DNA of 64,000 bases from the NCBI GenBank assembly GCA_951213105.1, contig OX578152.1:69915180-69979179 (forward strand), in the 5' to 3' direction. The position numbers were made by a program, and so were the translations under genes. The notes beneath the pieces are model-generated. The model searched no databases and was not told the origin of the DNA. It saw nothing but the letters and a program-made list of their open reading frames with translations. The stretch comes from Amaurobius ferox (lineage: Eukaryota; Arthropoda; Arachnida; Araneae; Amaurobiidae). Of this stretch, positions 11,760 to 23,674 are shown one piece after another (positions within the stretch are counted from its first letter, which is position 1; every line of letters begins with the position of its first letter).

Positions 11760-12320
11760 TGAAATAATAATTACACCCATATTATGTAAAGAGATCACGT
11801 GACTCATTTCAAAATAAAGTATGGCATCCACATTTTTTAACCCAGTGCAAAAATCGCGATGCTTAAAGAGAGTTTAAAGCTATATTTAATGTTGTATCCG
11901 TCATAAAATCGCTTTATTTTTACATATTACCTGTGTATCTAAATTATGTGCCAAAGCAATTACAATATTTTTGATTTTAGATGATCACTAAATTTGATTA
12001 TTCTTACAGCTAAGCCTAATTTCTATAGCATGTAGAATGTAAACAAATCAAGCGATTATAAAATGAGTTGTATAAGAATTGTTGACTTTTTTTTCACTTA
12101 AAATTATTTAGCACTGGCGTTTGAAATATAAGTGATATAAATTAAATAGTTATTGATTTTACATAGAGAAACAGACGATATATAACATTGGTTTTTTTGA
12201 TGAAGTTTTGTTTCCATGTTTAAAAAATTATTGTAGTACTGTGACAATTAATAAAATATCAGTGCTGAATGTATCGCATGTTAGAACTGTTTAAACAATA
12301 TTTCAATTTCATTTCAGTTG
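11760..12320. repeat. Family E copy 2
   Basis: Matches 6925-7660 through 'tttttaacccagtgca', 'aattatgtgcc', 'cctaatttctatagcatg' and 'gtagtactgtga'. It lacks the 187-bp duplication. Non-coding. Confidence 0.7.
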
Positions 12321-12555
12321 GAAAGCGTTTCATTTTCAAAGCTTTATGCATGATTTATTTATTTTTTGTTTTAATCATACATCAAATTTCTTGTAGTTTT
12401 GAATATAATTTATTTATTGTTATTCGTTTCATTATATTATTGGTAACTAACTGTACTTGTGACAAAGATGGATTTTAAATAGCATCTGCCATTTTAATTT
12501 ATGGGATATATCATGCCGTAGTGATACCAATAAAGGAAATCGTAGCTTATTGTTT
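12321..12555. other. No recognisable feature
   Basis: AT-rich; a short open frame here lacks any recognisable feature. Confidence 0.4.
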
Positions 12556-13302
12556 TTTACTTTCCCTCCTAATATAATGCATAAGGGAAATATTGTAATG
12601 GGGCCGAAAATTCGAATTCGAGTTTTCGAAGGAAGACCACGTTTAAGTCATCCCTGAACTCGAATCTAACGTTTTTGAAGTGATACCTGTGTGTGTGTGT
12701 CTGTCCGTGTGCATACGTGAGTCTATGAATGCGATATTTGACGAACAAATGGAGCGTTTTAAACATAATTTGATACTATTATTACAATTAGTGAATACTC
12801 AAATCTAATTGATTTTAAACTCATCAAATGTTCGGCAGACCGCTTTCCCCCAATTTCGAATTTTTGGAAAAAAAAATTACAAAATCAAAACCTACAGTAA
12901 TGATAAATAAATAATGACTTCAGACGTAATTTTTCATTACAAAACTAATGATATAAATTTTAGAACACTAATATTAACCGTTCTCAATATATTGCACGAT
13001 TTTCGAATGAATTATTGAAAAAATAATTAAAAATTAACGACCTTTGTTTAACTTTCTTAAAAAATAATCATTTTCTACGCAATATCTCAGTAGAAACCGA
13101 ATGACAAAATTTAGAACCCTTGTATGAACCGTTTCATTACCGTTCCCTTCACGAGAAAAGTAACTTTCTGTAATAATTTTGTATTTCCAGTACGAAAAAC
13201 ATTGTGCTGTGGGTCTTGTACACCATCATTTCAATGTGAAATAAATACAGCTAAAGTCATTGCATTATGTAGTGAAAATCATGTGTTGTCCACATCAGAT
13301 AT
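12556..13302 (-). mobile_element. Family B copy B2
   Basis: Opens with the hairpin end (actttccctcc ... ataagggaaat), then 'gaattcgagttttcgaagg', a GT tract near 12690-12715, 'ttctcaatatattgcacg', and ends at 'gttgtccacatcagat', the reverse of the family left end. Same order as B1 and B3, reversed. Confidence 0.65.
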
Positions 13303-13680
13303 ATATATATATATTTTTTTTTGCTATGTTTAGTTAAAATGAATATAAAGTCATTATGTGAACACTGTACCAGGAACTGTTAGAAAGTAACTTAATAAAA
13401 CAATCAAATTATCAAACTGTTGTTCAAAACCTGTGGACAAAAATCTTTATTAGTAGAAAAACATAACAATATATAAGAGTATCAACCGGTTTCTAATGCA
13501 AAGACAATATCTTTTATCAGGATAAATAAAACAGCCACTCAATTAAAAACAGGAAATATCTATCGATAATTTTTCAATATATTTTATTATGAATGTTTTT
13601 TCCACCGAAACTAATGGATATCTTTATATAATTTACTATATTGATTAGTGCAGTATTTGCGCTATATTTGTTTTAGCACT
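13303..13680. other. No gene seen
   Basis: Short TA tract at 13298-13314, then unassigned AT-rich sequence. Confidence 0.4.
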
Positions 13681-14262
13681 AGTTTGAGAGCTAATTATTT
13701 TTAATTTTATTAATTAACTTTGAGCTTTATTAATTAACAACTATTTATTATTTCTACTTTATTTAGTAACATCTTTTCATTATTTTAACTTTAGTTGATT
13801 TATTTTTAACTTTATTAATTAATAGCTTTTTATTATTTCAACTTGAGTAATTTTAAACTTTATTTTTTAATAGCTTTTTATTATTTTAACTTTATTAATT
13901 TCTTTGGAACTTTGCTGATTTATTTTGAACTTTATTAGTTAATAACTATTTATTATTTCTACTTTATTAATATATTTTATTATTTTAACTTGGATGATTC
14001 ATTTTGAAATTTATTAATAACTATTTTTATTTTACATTTTTTGACGATTTTTTTTTATAATTTTAACTTTATTAATAAATTTTGAACTTTATAATTATCT
14101 ATTTAGTATGTAAATTTTTTTGATTAATAGCATTTTATCAATTTAACTTCATTTATTAATTTTGAACTTTATTTATTACTAATTATTTATTATTCTGACT
14201 TTATTGATTATCAACTTTTTATTGTTATAATCTTATTGTCTTATTTTGAACTTTATTTGTTT
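13681..14262. repeat. Degenerate AT-rich tandem array
   Basis: More than ten imperfect repeats of a 40-50 bp unit built on 'aactttattaattaa' plus 'tttattattt(c/t)(a/t)act'. Almost no G on the plus strand, so base composition is strongly skewed. No coding frame. Confidence 0.75.
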
Positions 14263-14429
14263 AATATTAACAGTGAGAAAAAATATGGAAAAGTTTTGAA
14301 GGGAAAAATTTCAGCTTTTTTCTTCAGGACACACAAGAAGCGCACCCTAACTTAAATCAACCAAGTTCGGCATCATGTTTTAGAAATTAACGTGCATCGA
14401 TTTTGAGATATTTCACACTTTTGATTTAA

Positions 14430-14725
14430 GGGCGCGGTAGCCCATTGGTTAGCGCGCTGGAGTTGCACTCGGTAGGCCCGGGTTCGATTCCAGCCACTGC
14501 CAAAACTGCCGCCGTGTTCATGCGGAGTACGATCACGTTAAACATGTGGGTCCGAAAGTCCTTCCGAGAGGTTGGTGGTAGGGGAAGGAGGGTACGGTCC
14601 CTGTGGATGCCTCCCCCACTGGGTTCCGGTCTAAATTGGGTGGCACTTCCCGACCGTCCAAACAGTTACCTTACACCTTTCTGGTAGGTCGGACGGTCTG
14701 GGTATCAACAACAACAACAACAACA
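14430..14725 (+). mobile_element. SINE1, full-length tRNA-derived SINE with TSD
   Basis: The 5' head carries pol III promoter boxes: an A box around 14437-14457 (tagcccattggttagcgc) and a B box at about 14481-14492 (ggttcgattcc), spaced as in a tRNA. A tRNA-unrelated body follows and the 3' tail is 'ggtcggacggtctggg' plus (CAA)n. An exact 15-bp target-site duplication acacttttgatttaa flanks it (14415-14429 and 14726-14740). A frame across the element is incidental. Truncated or mutated relatives lie at 5546-5590, 52699-52983 and 54365-54480. Confidence 0.93.
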
Positions 14726-14740
14726 ACACTTTTGATTTAA

Positions 14741-15830
14741 ATGAAAGAAAACATAAAAAATTAATATGTTTACTATATTTAAATCAAGAAAATTTTATTA
14801 AGCAGTTTCAGCTAGAAATCTTTAGACACTATTGTTTACAAATAAATATGGATAGATTTTGGATATTTTGCTTTTTCTCATACTGCACTATATATGTCGA
14901 AGTAATTGAGGAAATATAATGATAATTAACATGCTTATTACAAATGGTACTTGCCATAGGGCGAAGTATAATTCTAATCAAATTTATTACTGAAAGTGTA
15001 ACTTTTCATTTAAAAACAAATGACGTAATTTACAGAACGATGACAATGGCTATTTTCCAGATATAGGACATTATTTTGCAGTCTAAAATGAAACAAAAAA
15101 AATCTTTAAATGATTGGAAATACTCGTAACTTCATTATTATCAAATGCGTGAATGCTTTTGCAGGTATACTCGTATATCTTACAGAAAAAATAGGCATCA
15201 CTGTTTAGTAGTTATTTATGATACGTTCTCGAGATATTAGAAATCTTATTTTTTCACGAAAATCGTGATGTCTCTTGAATTAGCCAAGCGGACGATATGT
15301 AATTTGATACGTTTAATTTAATGTGTGAAAACAAAATTGCCGTTGATATTCAAAGCGTTCTGAGGGTTTAAAATGTCAAACGTGTGCTGCCACAAAAGAA
15401 TTTGTTATTGTGTAGGGAACGTCATGAGCTGGCCGCATCATATTTTAAAATTTTTTTATATGTTTCAAAAATGTTAAAAAAATATAAAATCTTTCTTTCG
15501 TCTTTGTAGCCTGTTTATCATTTTTTCAACAGGGCTTACAATCTTAAAGCGCCATCTAGATGTTTATCGTGGCATAAAAAATATTTATTTATCGTAAATG
15601 CTGAAACTTAATCCCAAGTGCACTTAAATGTTTTGCTTACGCTTCTACATTTAATGGGAATCAGAAAGAAATTAACAATTTCGTCAAATTAATTTCCGGT
15701 GATTAAATTTCGGAATAAATTATTTGCGTTCAAAGCGGGGGCAGAAATATCTAGATCGACACAGCGCCGGCCATTTTTTTGCGCTTCGAAACTTTAGGAG
15801 ATTTAATTTTGTTGCCACTTTCCCTAAATA
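14741..15830. other. AT-rich region, no gene seen
   Basis: A phrase 'cgttctcgagatattagaaa' near 15223-15244 recalls the 'ctcgagaacgg' motif of family A/B, so a decayed copy is possible. No frame with protein-like features. Confidence 0.4.
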
Positions 15831-16261
15831 CACAGTATATATACGTAGTATATTTTGTTATTTTACTACAATGCGAAGTATATACACGGTATATGCCGCT
15901 ATTTTTTTTATAATGCACAGCAAGTGTCATTATTTTTCTGCAATGCATTGTATTTAAACAGTATACACAGTTCTTTTCTCTACAATGCGAAGTATATACG
16001 CGAGGTATTCTTTACTGAGCATGTGTTGTTATTTGCTTTATAAACCAGAGAATATGCATAGTAAATGTTGTTATTTTCTTTACACAGTGTGTATCGCTAT
16101 TTTTCCAACAATACACAGTATATGTTGCTATTTTTCCTGTACAATAGATATTATGTGTTGTTGTTTCCCCTATAATATGTAGTATACGTAAGTATAAGTT
16201 ACTATTCTTTTACATAGTATGTGTTGTTACCTTTCTTAAAATACACCGGATACATACAATA
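15831..16261. repeat. Degenerate satellite, left part
   Basis: Irregular repeats of a 35-70 bp unit: 'acaatacacagtatat' followed by 'gttgttattttccct'. The array continues at 17718-18530 on the other side of the Tc1 element, so it was one array before that insertion. Overlapping short frames come from the repeat itself. Confidence 0.8.
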
Positions 16262-16263
16262 TA

Positions 16264-17715
16264 CACTCTTTTGCAAGCTCTCAGTCTTCGGATGAGTCGG
16301 TCGGCCTGAGCTTTCGACACCATGAAGAAAGTAACTGTTTTTATTGAAATTAAATTTGCGTACAGCTCATACACAGGTAATGACATTTTTAAAAATCAAG
16401 GCCGCAGGACCCATCAATGGTTAGCAATTGCACATTGAATTTTCAAATCAGTAATTAGTGAAACCCCCTTGGCGACAATGCTTGCTTGTATACATCTAGG
16501 TAAGGCGTGATAAAGTTGCCTAATGTCATCCTGCGATATATTCTGCCAGGCACTCCTCAATTGTTGCTCCATGTATGCTACATTTCGGGGTGCCCGAATC
16601 TGGCGGCCTAGCAAGTCCAATACATGCTCGATTGGCGAAAGGTCTGGTGACCTTGCTGGTCAAGGAACAGTATCAACAGCACGGAGACAAGCCACAGATC
16701 TGCGAGCCGTATGTGGCGTGGCATTATCGGGTTAGAAAATGGCCCCAGAATGACGTGCCATGAAGGGTAACGCAAACGGTCGCAGGATTTCATCAACATA
16801 TTTTTGAACTGTTAAAGTTGTACGCAGGATGACTAGGGGCGACCTGCTGTCGTAAGAGATAGCACCCCACACCATCACACCAGGGGTAATGGCTGTGTGC
16901 CTGTGTAAAACAAAGGCTGATTGGGACCGCTGGTTCTGACGCCTCCACACACGTACCCGATAGTCATCTGCTGAAAGACTGACGCGTGATCCACCGCTGA
17001 ACACTATGCGATGGCAATCTGCTGGCAGCCATGATGCTCGGCTACGACACCACTCCAAACGACTCTGTCGATGTTGTGGTATTATGGACAGACGTCTTAA
17101 AGGTCGCCGTGAGCTTAACCCACCTCAGCCAAGCGCGGTGAGATGGTGGAAGGTACCACGGGTGGTATGGAAGAGACTGTAGCGCGTGTAGCACGTTGGA
17201 TGGCGGACAATGATGTCGTTGGTCCAGATAGGACCTGTCGCACAATTATCCGGTCTTGACTCGCATTCGTGTACCTTGGCCTTCCAAAGCCTACATTCCG
17301 CCGATGAGTTCCTCGCAGCAACCATTGCTGCCAGCACTTTTGCATAGCAGTGTCCGTTCGGTGCAGGTAGCGGCCTGTTTCTCGGTGTGACCAGCCAGCT
17401 TCACGCATCTCGAATATATGACCACGTTCGAATTCGCTTAATTGGTTATGAGGTCTTCGGCAACGTCGTAACGGCATTATTGCTTGTGTCTCCACGGAAC
17501 TGCAACGCCGATAACGAGCAAAAGACCGCTCACATTTTTAACCTGTTTTATGGGATGCTAGTTGCGCAGTAGAAAAACGCTCTATGACCGAAGTTAACAC
17601 TTATTGGCCTTTCAAATTTAATTATTTGCATACTTGAAATAAAGGAATTTGTATGCGAAATTTCGAGATGATCCGGTTATGTTTTAGGGGTTTTTCGTTT
17701 TTCTGCAAAAGAATG
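16264..17715 (-). mobile_element. Tc1/mariner transposon copy 1
   Basis: Terminal inverted repeats CACTCTTTTGCA (16264-16275) and TGCAAAAGAATG (17704-17715) are each flanked by TA, the Tc1/mariner target. The transposase is on the minus strand. The left terminal region holds a 43-bp block (about 16277-16319) absent from copy 2, whose sequence resembles a SINE 3' tail. The element splits a satellite array. Confidence 0.93.
16414..17495 (-). pseudogene. Tc1-like transposase, inactivated
   Basis: The product would cut and paste the element by binding its ends through a helix-turn-helix region and using a DDE catalytic triad. The frame at 17495-17115 gives the paired-like DNA-binding region (SWSHRETGRYLHRT helix). 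Catalytic parts follow in other frames: 17058-16732, then 16620-16414. The first catalytic segment reads IVFSGGSR where copy 2 has IVFSDESR, so the first Asp is lost. The second (PDNATPH) is present but a stop codon lies just before it, and another lies between it and the conserved SPIEH Glu. Frameshifts separate the blocks. Clearly dead. Confidence 0.92.
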
Positions 17716-17717
17716 TA

Positions 17718-18530
17718 TGTTGCTATTTTTATTACAATACATAAAATGTGTTGTTATTATCTCTAGAATACATAGTATATATTTATTTTCCCTACGCAGT
17801 AAGTGTTGTTATTTTCCCTGCAATACATAGTATATAAACAGTATGTTGCAATTTTCTCTACAATACACAGCGTGTTTTGTTATTTTCCCTACAATGCACA
17901 ACATATTCACTGTATGTATAAGTTGTTATTTCCCCAACAATACTTTGTATATGCTCAGTATACGTTGCTATTTTACTATAATTCACAGCATGTCTTGTTA
18001 TTATCCCTATAACGCCCAGCATATTCACAGTATATGTTGTTATTTTCCATACAATACACTGTATATACACAGTATATGTTGCTATTTTCTCTACAATTCC
18101 CAGTACATTTCCTTAAAATAAGCAGCATATATTGTTATTTTCCATACAATACACAGTATATACTGCTATTTCTGTAGAATACATAGTATACGTATATGTA
18201 TTGTGATGAGGTCAAAAATTTGGTTCTAGAGTTTTGGTGGATATTCAATATTTGACCATTCCTGAATTTTACATTCCTGACTCATTTTTACTTTCCTTAG
18301 AACACACAGTATACTATGAATATACTTTCCTTACAATACATAATATTTTTTTACTTTCCTTACAGCACATATTTTTCTTTACTTTCCTTACAATACATAG
18401 TATATTTTGAATAAACATTCCGTACAATACATACTATTTTCTTACTTTCCTAACAATACATAGTATATTGCGATTATACTTTCTTACAATGCATAGCATT
18501 TTTTTCCTTTCCTTTCAAGACATACTATAT
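17718..18530. repeat. Degenerate satellite, right part
   Basis: Continuation of the array at 15831-16261 with the same 'ttgttattttccctacaa' and 'cacagtatat' phrases. From about 18290 the unit changes to 'actttccttacaatacata', a shorter variant of about 40-60 bp. Frames on both strands are repeat artefacts. Confidence 0.8.
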
Positions 18531-18599
18531 ACAACCAGGGATAAAGTTGCTTTAAACGGTAAGATGAGCCCTCCCTGGTCTGGGTCTCGGAAAACATAG

Positions 18600-18960
18600 T
18601 ATATCTTGCATAATAACGGAAAATGTCTGTGTGTCTGTGCAGTCTGCAGCGATAAATCTAAGGTTTGCACGGTCAAAAAATTTGGTACACAGGTATTTCA
18701 GGACCCAGGAAGGTGCACCTCGTCTTTATTATTCGTTAATTTTGAATTAGTTTTCAATTATTTCATGCTTCAGCAATTTTACACAAATCGGTTTCTTAGC
18801 GACCGAAACTATTATCGCAGCGTTTTGGTCGCTAAGAAACCGTGACATCATAGGAAAGATGGAAGAACATGCTTTTCAACAATGTTTGAACGGAGGTCAC
18901 GAGATAATTTCTTCAGATTCGCATTTTTCAAATTCGCATTTTTTACATGATTTGATATAG
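18600..18960. repeat. Family G copy 2 with 16-bp perfect hairpin
   Basis: Arms CGGTTTCTTAGCGACC (18789-18804) and its exact complement (18827-18842) enclose 22 nt. The rest is related to 11490-11745. No protein-like frame. The function of the hairpin is unknown. Confidence 0.7.
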
Positions 18961-19499
18961 TATATATATATACAGGGTGTCCCAAAAAGATTGAAACGCG
19001 CTTTAATTCTTTACCTGTTGGGGATAAGTGGGCAACGTAAATTGCAAAAATGTTGAAAGTAAGGTACGAAATAAAACTACGTTAATGAAATAATCCTCCT
19101 ATTAATTTTCAAAAAGTTACTTTTTAAATTTTTACACGACCCCCTTAGACAAATTTAGTCAATCAGAAAATTTTACGCAGTATATTTTGTATTTCAGTAA
19201 GAATCATTTCTGATTATTTGCTATATTATGGATGGAGCAAATTTTGCATTACACTACTTTAATTTAAAATTTTCTTTTACGCATTATTTTCGGAAGTTGA
19301 GCATGGTTCCCGCTAAGCTTCAAAATAAAAATTTTATGCATATCAGAAACTACTGGAGGGAATGAACTAAAATTCGCAGATATATGTTTGATATATTGCA
19401 AAATCAAATGCCCAAGTAATTACGCATAAAAATGCACGGATTATTATGTAAAAGTAAACAGAATTTGCACGTTTATTCAATTTTCGTTTTCATTTGGTT
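18961..19499. other. Possible transposon end, otherwise unassigned
   Basis: A short TATA repeat is followed by 'cagggtgtcccaaaaag' at about 18974-18990, a sequence commonly seen at DNA transposon termini. No complementary end was found before 19500, so this is a fragment at best. Confidence 0.4.
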
Positions 19500-20265
19500 T
19501 CATGTGGACGGCACATGACTTTCCTTGCGAACTCATATTCACGTTCTCTTTATTTCTTCAATAATTCAGTAAATTGAGCTTAATTTTACAAAATAACACC
19601 TACAATTATTTTAAATTATACTGAATTTGAAATTTTAATTCAATTTTCGTTCTCATTTAGTAACTGGACTTAATTTCGAAACTGGAATAGCGAAAATGCG
19701 AAAAAACTAAAATATCTCGAGAACGGCTATTAATGTAATGGGGTTGGTGTCATTCTTTCATCGTCAAAAATTACGTATAAAACAAGCATTTAATTGATAG
19801 ATTTGAGCATACGTAGTCTTTTATTTTATATTTTGATGATTTTTGCGGGCCATTTTGCAAAAAAAAAGCCAGGTTATTTTCCCCCCGAAACGTACCAAAA
19901 TCTAATGAGCACCACGGTAATCCACAAGTGACTTGTCTCCAAATTTTGTAAAATTTGGTCTATTAGTTTTTTAGCTAGAGCGGATACACTCTATTTTTGT
20001 GGACCATTTCGCAAAAATGGCAGATTCTTTTACCCCGAATCGTTACAAAATCTAATCAAATAATTTTTCAGATAGAAGGGATACATACATTACGCCGACA
20101 GACAGACATGCACACAGACGCACACACAGATGTCACTCTAAAAATGGTTTTTCGTATTCTAGACGTGTCAAAACGTGTAGATCCTTTGAAAACTCGAGTT
20201 ACGATTTTCAACATGATTCCAATACTTTCCCTATACATTACCATGTATTGCAGGGAAAGTAATAA
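19500..20265 (+). mobile_element. Family A copy A2
   Basis: Left end 'catgtggacggcacatg' plus 'actttcc', then 'atatctcgagaacggcta', the 'gcgggccatttt' module in two versions, a CA/GA microsatellite (about 20097-20130), 'ctcgagttacgattttcaac', and the terminal hairpin (actttccct ... agggaaagt) ending about 20260. Confidence 0.8.
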
Positions 20266-20268
20266 AAA

Positions 20269-21934
20269 ATCTGAAGTGAGCAGCGCATGACTTTCCCTGC
20301 AGATTAAAATTCATTTTGCCACTTTTTATTTCATTGTGCACTAAACTGAGTTTAATTGCTGATAACAGCATGGATACTTTTCTGATATTATATCCAATTT
20401 GCCTTTTTATTGCATCTTCCTTTAATTTGTCAACTTAACTCACTTTACATTCTTCAGGTCCTCAAGAAAAAAAAATCTCGAAAACGGTTCATCCTATAGT
20501 CATGGGGTTAGTCTTATTCGCTTAGTTATCAAAATTTACACGAAGAACAAGTACTATATTTCACTATATTTCAACATATACCCTATATAATCATTTTAGT
20601 CATTTATTTTAGAATGTCACTATCTTTGCGAACCATTTCGCATAAAAGAGTAGTTTTTACTTTTCTGAATCATATCAAAATTTAATCAGTATCAGGATAA
20701 ACATCAGGGGACTTAACTACAAAGTTTTAAGAAATTTTATCAAATTGTTTTTTAACAACAGTGAAAATCTTCTCCATTTCCTCAAAATTAAACATTTAAA
20801 TAATATCTTGAGAACGGTTCAATTTAGAGTAATGGGGTGGGACTTATTCTTTTTATCGTCTACTATTACGTATAAAATGAGTATTTAATTGGCACATTTG
20901 AGCATATGTAGTCTTTTATTTGAGATTTTGGCAATTTTTGTGGGCCATTTCGTAAAAAGGCGAATTCCTTATTTACCGAATCGTTATTTACAAAATCTAA
21001 CCAGCACCAGGGTCACACACAACTGACATACCTACCAAATTTTATGAAATTTGGTCCATTAGTTTTTGAGTTAGAGTGGATACATACATTGCACAGACAG
21101 ACACATAGAGACGTCACGCTAAAAGTAGTTTTTTCGTATTCTAGAGGTCTTAAAACGTGCAGAACTCTCGAAAACCCATGTGACTTACCCAAGTGATATA
21201 CCTACTAAAAGTGAATACCCAAGTGACTTACCTACTAAATTTTATGAAATTCCTTCCATAAGTTTTTGAGTTAGAGTCGATACACACATTGCACAGACAC
21301 ACGGACACACAGACAGACAGACACACAGACACACACGCAGACGACACGCTAAAATTAGTTTTTTCGTATTCTAGAGGTCTTAAAACGTGCAGAACTCTCG
21401 AAAACCCTAGTGACTTACCCAAGTGATATACCTACTAAAAGTGAATACCCCAGTGACTTACCTACTAAATTTTATGAAATTCCCTCCATAAGTTTTTGAG
21501 TTAGAGTCGATACACACATTGCACAGACACACGGACACACAGACAGACAGACACACAGACACACACGCAGACGACACGCTAAAAATAGTTTTTTCGTATT
21601 CTAGAGGTCTTAAAACGTGCAGAACTCTCGAAAACCCAAGTGACTTACCCAAGTGATATACCTACTAAAAGTGAATACCCCAGTGACTTACCTACTAAAT
21701 TTTATGAAATTCCCTCCATAAGTTTTTGAGTTAGAGTCGATACATATATTGCACAGACACACGGACACACAGACAGACAGACACACAGACACACACGCAG
21801 ACGACACGCTAAAAATAGTTTTTTCGTATTCTAGAGGTCTCGAAACGTGTAGATACGTCGAAAACTTGAGTTGCGATTTTTGGCATGATTCCAATACTTT
21901 CCCTATACATTACCATGTATTGCAGGGAAAGTAA
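20269..21934 (+). mobile_element. Family A copy A3, expanded
   Basis: Begins 'ctgaagtgagcagcgcatg' and ends in the standard hairpin at about 21896-21933. It is about twice normal length because its 3' half contains a 230-bp tandem array (21181-21870). Otherwise the module order matches other copies. Confidence 0.8.
21181..21870. repeat. 230-bp tandem array, three units
   Basis: Units begin at 21181, 21411 and 21641 with 'tgacttacccaagtgatat', at an exact 230-bp spacing and with only a few substitutions. Each contains a CA/GA microsatellite and 'aattttatgaaattcc'. Near-identical minus-strand frames in each unit reflect the repeat, not a gene. Confidence 0.95.
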
Positions 21935-22049
21935 TATATCAGAAATATCGTCGGCTGGTTTCAATACGTAATGATTATTTCTGACCTTTTCTTATTAATC
22001 GAAGAATATGTTTCGTTTTCCCAGATCGTTTTCCCAGAGTAAGGAAATT

Positions 22050-22772
22050 TTACTTTCCCTACAATGCATGGTAATGTAGGGGGAAAGTATTGAAATTATG
22101 TGGAAAACCGCAACTCGAGTTTTCGACGTATCTACACGTTTTGGGATTTCTGGAACAGGAAAAAAACTATTTTTAGAGTAACGTCTGTGTGAGTGTGTGT
22201 CTATCTGTGGAATGTATGTACCCACTCTAACGCAAGAACTATTTGACCAAATTTCTCAAAAATTTATAGGTAACTTATTTGTAGGTGACTTTGGTTCTGA
22301 TTAGAATTTTGCACGATACGAGATAAAAAAATCTGCCTTTTTTTGCAAAATGGCTCACAAAAATCGCCTGTATCCACTCTAGCTAAAACCTAATTTGCCA
22401 AATTTCACAAAATTTGGTAGAGAAGTCACGTGTGGGTTATTCTGCTGCTGATTAGATTTTGGTATGATGTGGAAAAAATTAACCAGCCTTTTTTACGAAA
22501 TGGCCCGCAAAAATCGTTAAAATTTAAAATCAAAGACTATGTTGGATCAAATGTATTAATTAAATGCTTGTTTTATACGTAATGTTGGAAGATGAAAATA
22601 ATAAGACCAATCTCATCACTCTAGTACTAACCGTTCTCGAGATATTTTAATTTTTTGCATTTTTGCTACGCTGCCTTTGAAAATATGGTCAGTTACCAAT
22701 TAAAAACAAATATTGAATTAAAAATGCAAATTCAGTGTTATTTGGGGGCAATTAAATTCAATGAATTATTAA
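22050..22772 (-). mobile_element. Family A copy A4, truncated
   Basis: Starts with the hairpin (actttccctacaatgcatgg) and runs backward through two 'gcccgcaaaaatcg' modules to the AT-rich part near the left end, but stops before the left-end signature and abuts A5 head-on. Confidence 0.75.
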
Positions 22773-22778
22773 AAAAGA

Positions 22779-22907
22779 ATCTGATGTGAGCAGCACATGA
22801 CTTTCCCTGCAGACTCAAATTCATTTTTGCTTTATTTCTTTAATAATTCATTAGATTGAGTTTAATTGCACAAAATAACACTAAATTTGCATTTTTAATT
22901 CAATTTT
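22779..22907 (+). mobile_element. Family A copy A5, left-end stub
   Basis: About 130 bp from 'ctgatgtgagcagcacatg' to the 'tttttaattcaattt' part. It is cut by the hairpin start of A6. Confidence 0.8.
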
Positions 22908-23670
22908 ACTTTCCCTGCAATACATGGTAATGTATAGGGAAAGTATTGGAATCAAGTCGAAAATCGCAACTCGAGTTTTCGACGGATCTACACGTTTCGA
23001 GACCTCTAGAATACGAGAAAACCATTTTTAGCGTGACGTCTGTGTGAGTGTGTCTGTCTGTCTGTGCAGATATTGTATCCACTCTAACTAAAAAACTAAT
23101 GGACCGAATTTTACAAAATTTGGTAAGTAAGTCACTTGTGAGCGAGTCTGGTGCTGATTAGTTTTTGGGTACGATTTGGAATAAAAGAACCCGCTTTTTT
23201 TTGCGAAATGGCCCGCAAAAGCTTGTATCCACTCTAACTGAAAAACTACTGGACCGAATTTCACAAAATTCGAAAGATGAGTCACTTGTGGGTAACCCTG
23301 GTGCTGATTAGATTTTGGTACGATTCGGAAAAAAATAACCTGCCTTTTTTTTGCAAAATGGCCCGCAAAAATCTTCAAAATCTAAACTAAAGAACTAGGT
23401 ATACTCAAATATATCCATTAAATGCTCGTTTAATACGTAATTTTTAACGACGAAAAGAATAAGACTGACCCCATTATACTAGGACTAGCCATTCTCGTTA
23501 TATTTTAGTTTTTCGTATTTTCTCTACGCCACCTTTGAAAATAAGTCCGGTTACCGAATGAGAACGAAAATTGAATTAAAAGTGAAATAAATTTAATTAA
23601 AATAAAGAGAACGTTAATATAAGTCTGCAGGGAAAGTCATGTGCTGCCCACATCAGATTTTTTATTTTTA
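22908..23670 (-). mobile_element. Family A copy A6
   Basis: Starts with a clear 37-bp hairpin at 22908-22944 (actttccct ... agggaaagt, with tacat/atgta inside). Two 'ggcccgcaaaa' modules follow, and the copy ends with 'tgcagggaaagtcatgtg' plus 'ctgcccacatcagat'. Full-length. Confidence 0.85.
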
Positions 23671-23674
23671 TTTG

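Noticed and set aside
21228..21894. Three near-identical 64-68 codon minus-strand frames
   Set aside because: They are the three units of a 230-bp tandem repeat, with Val/Cys/Ser runs from a GT microsatellite.
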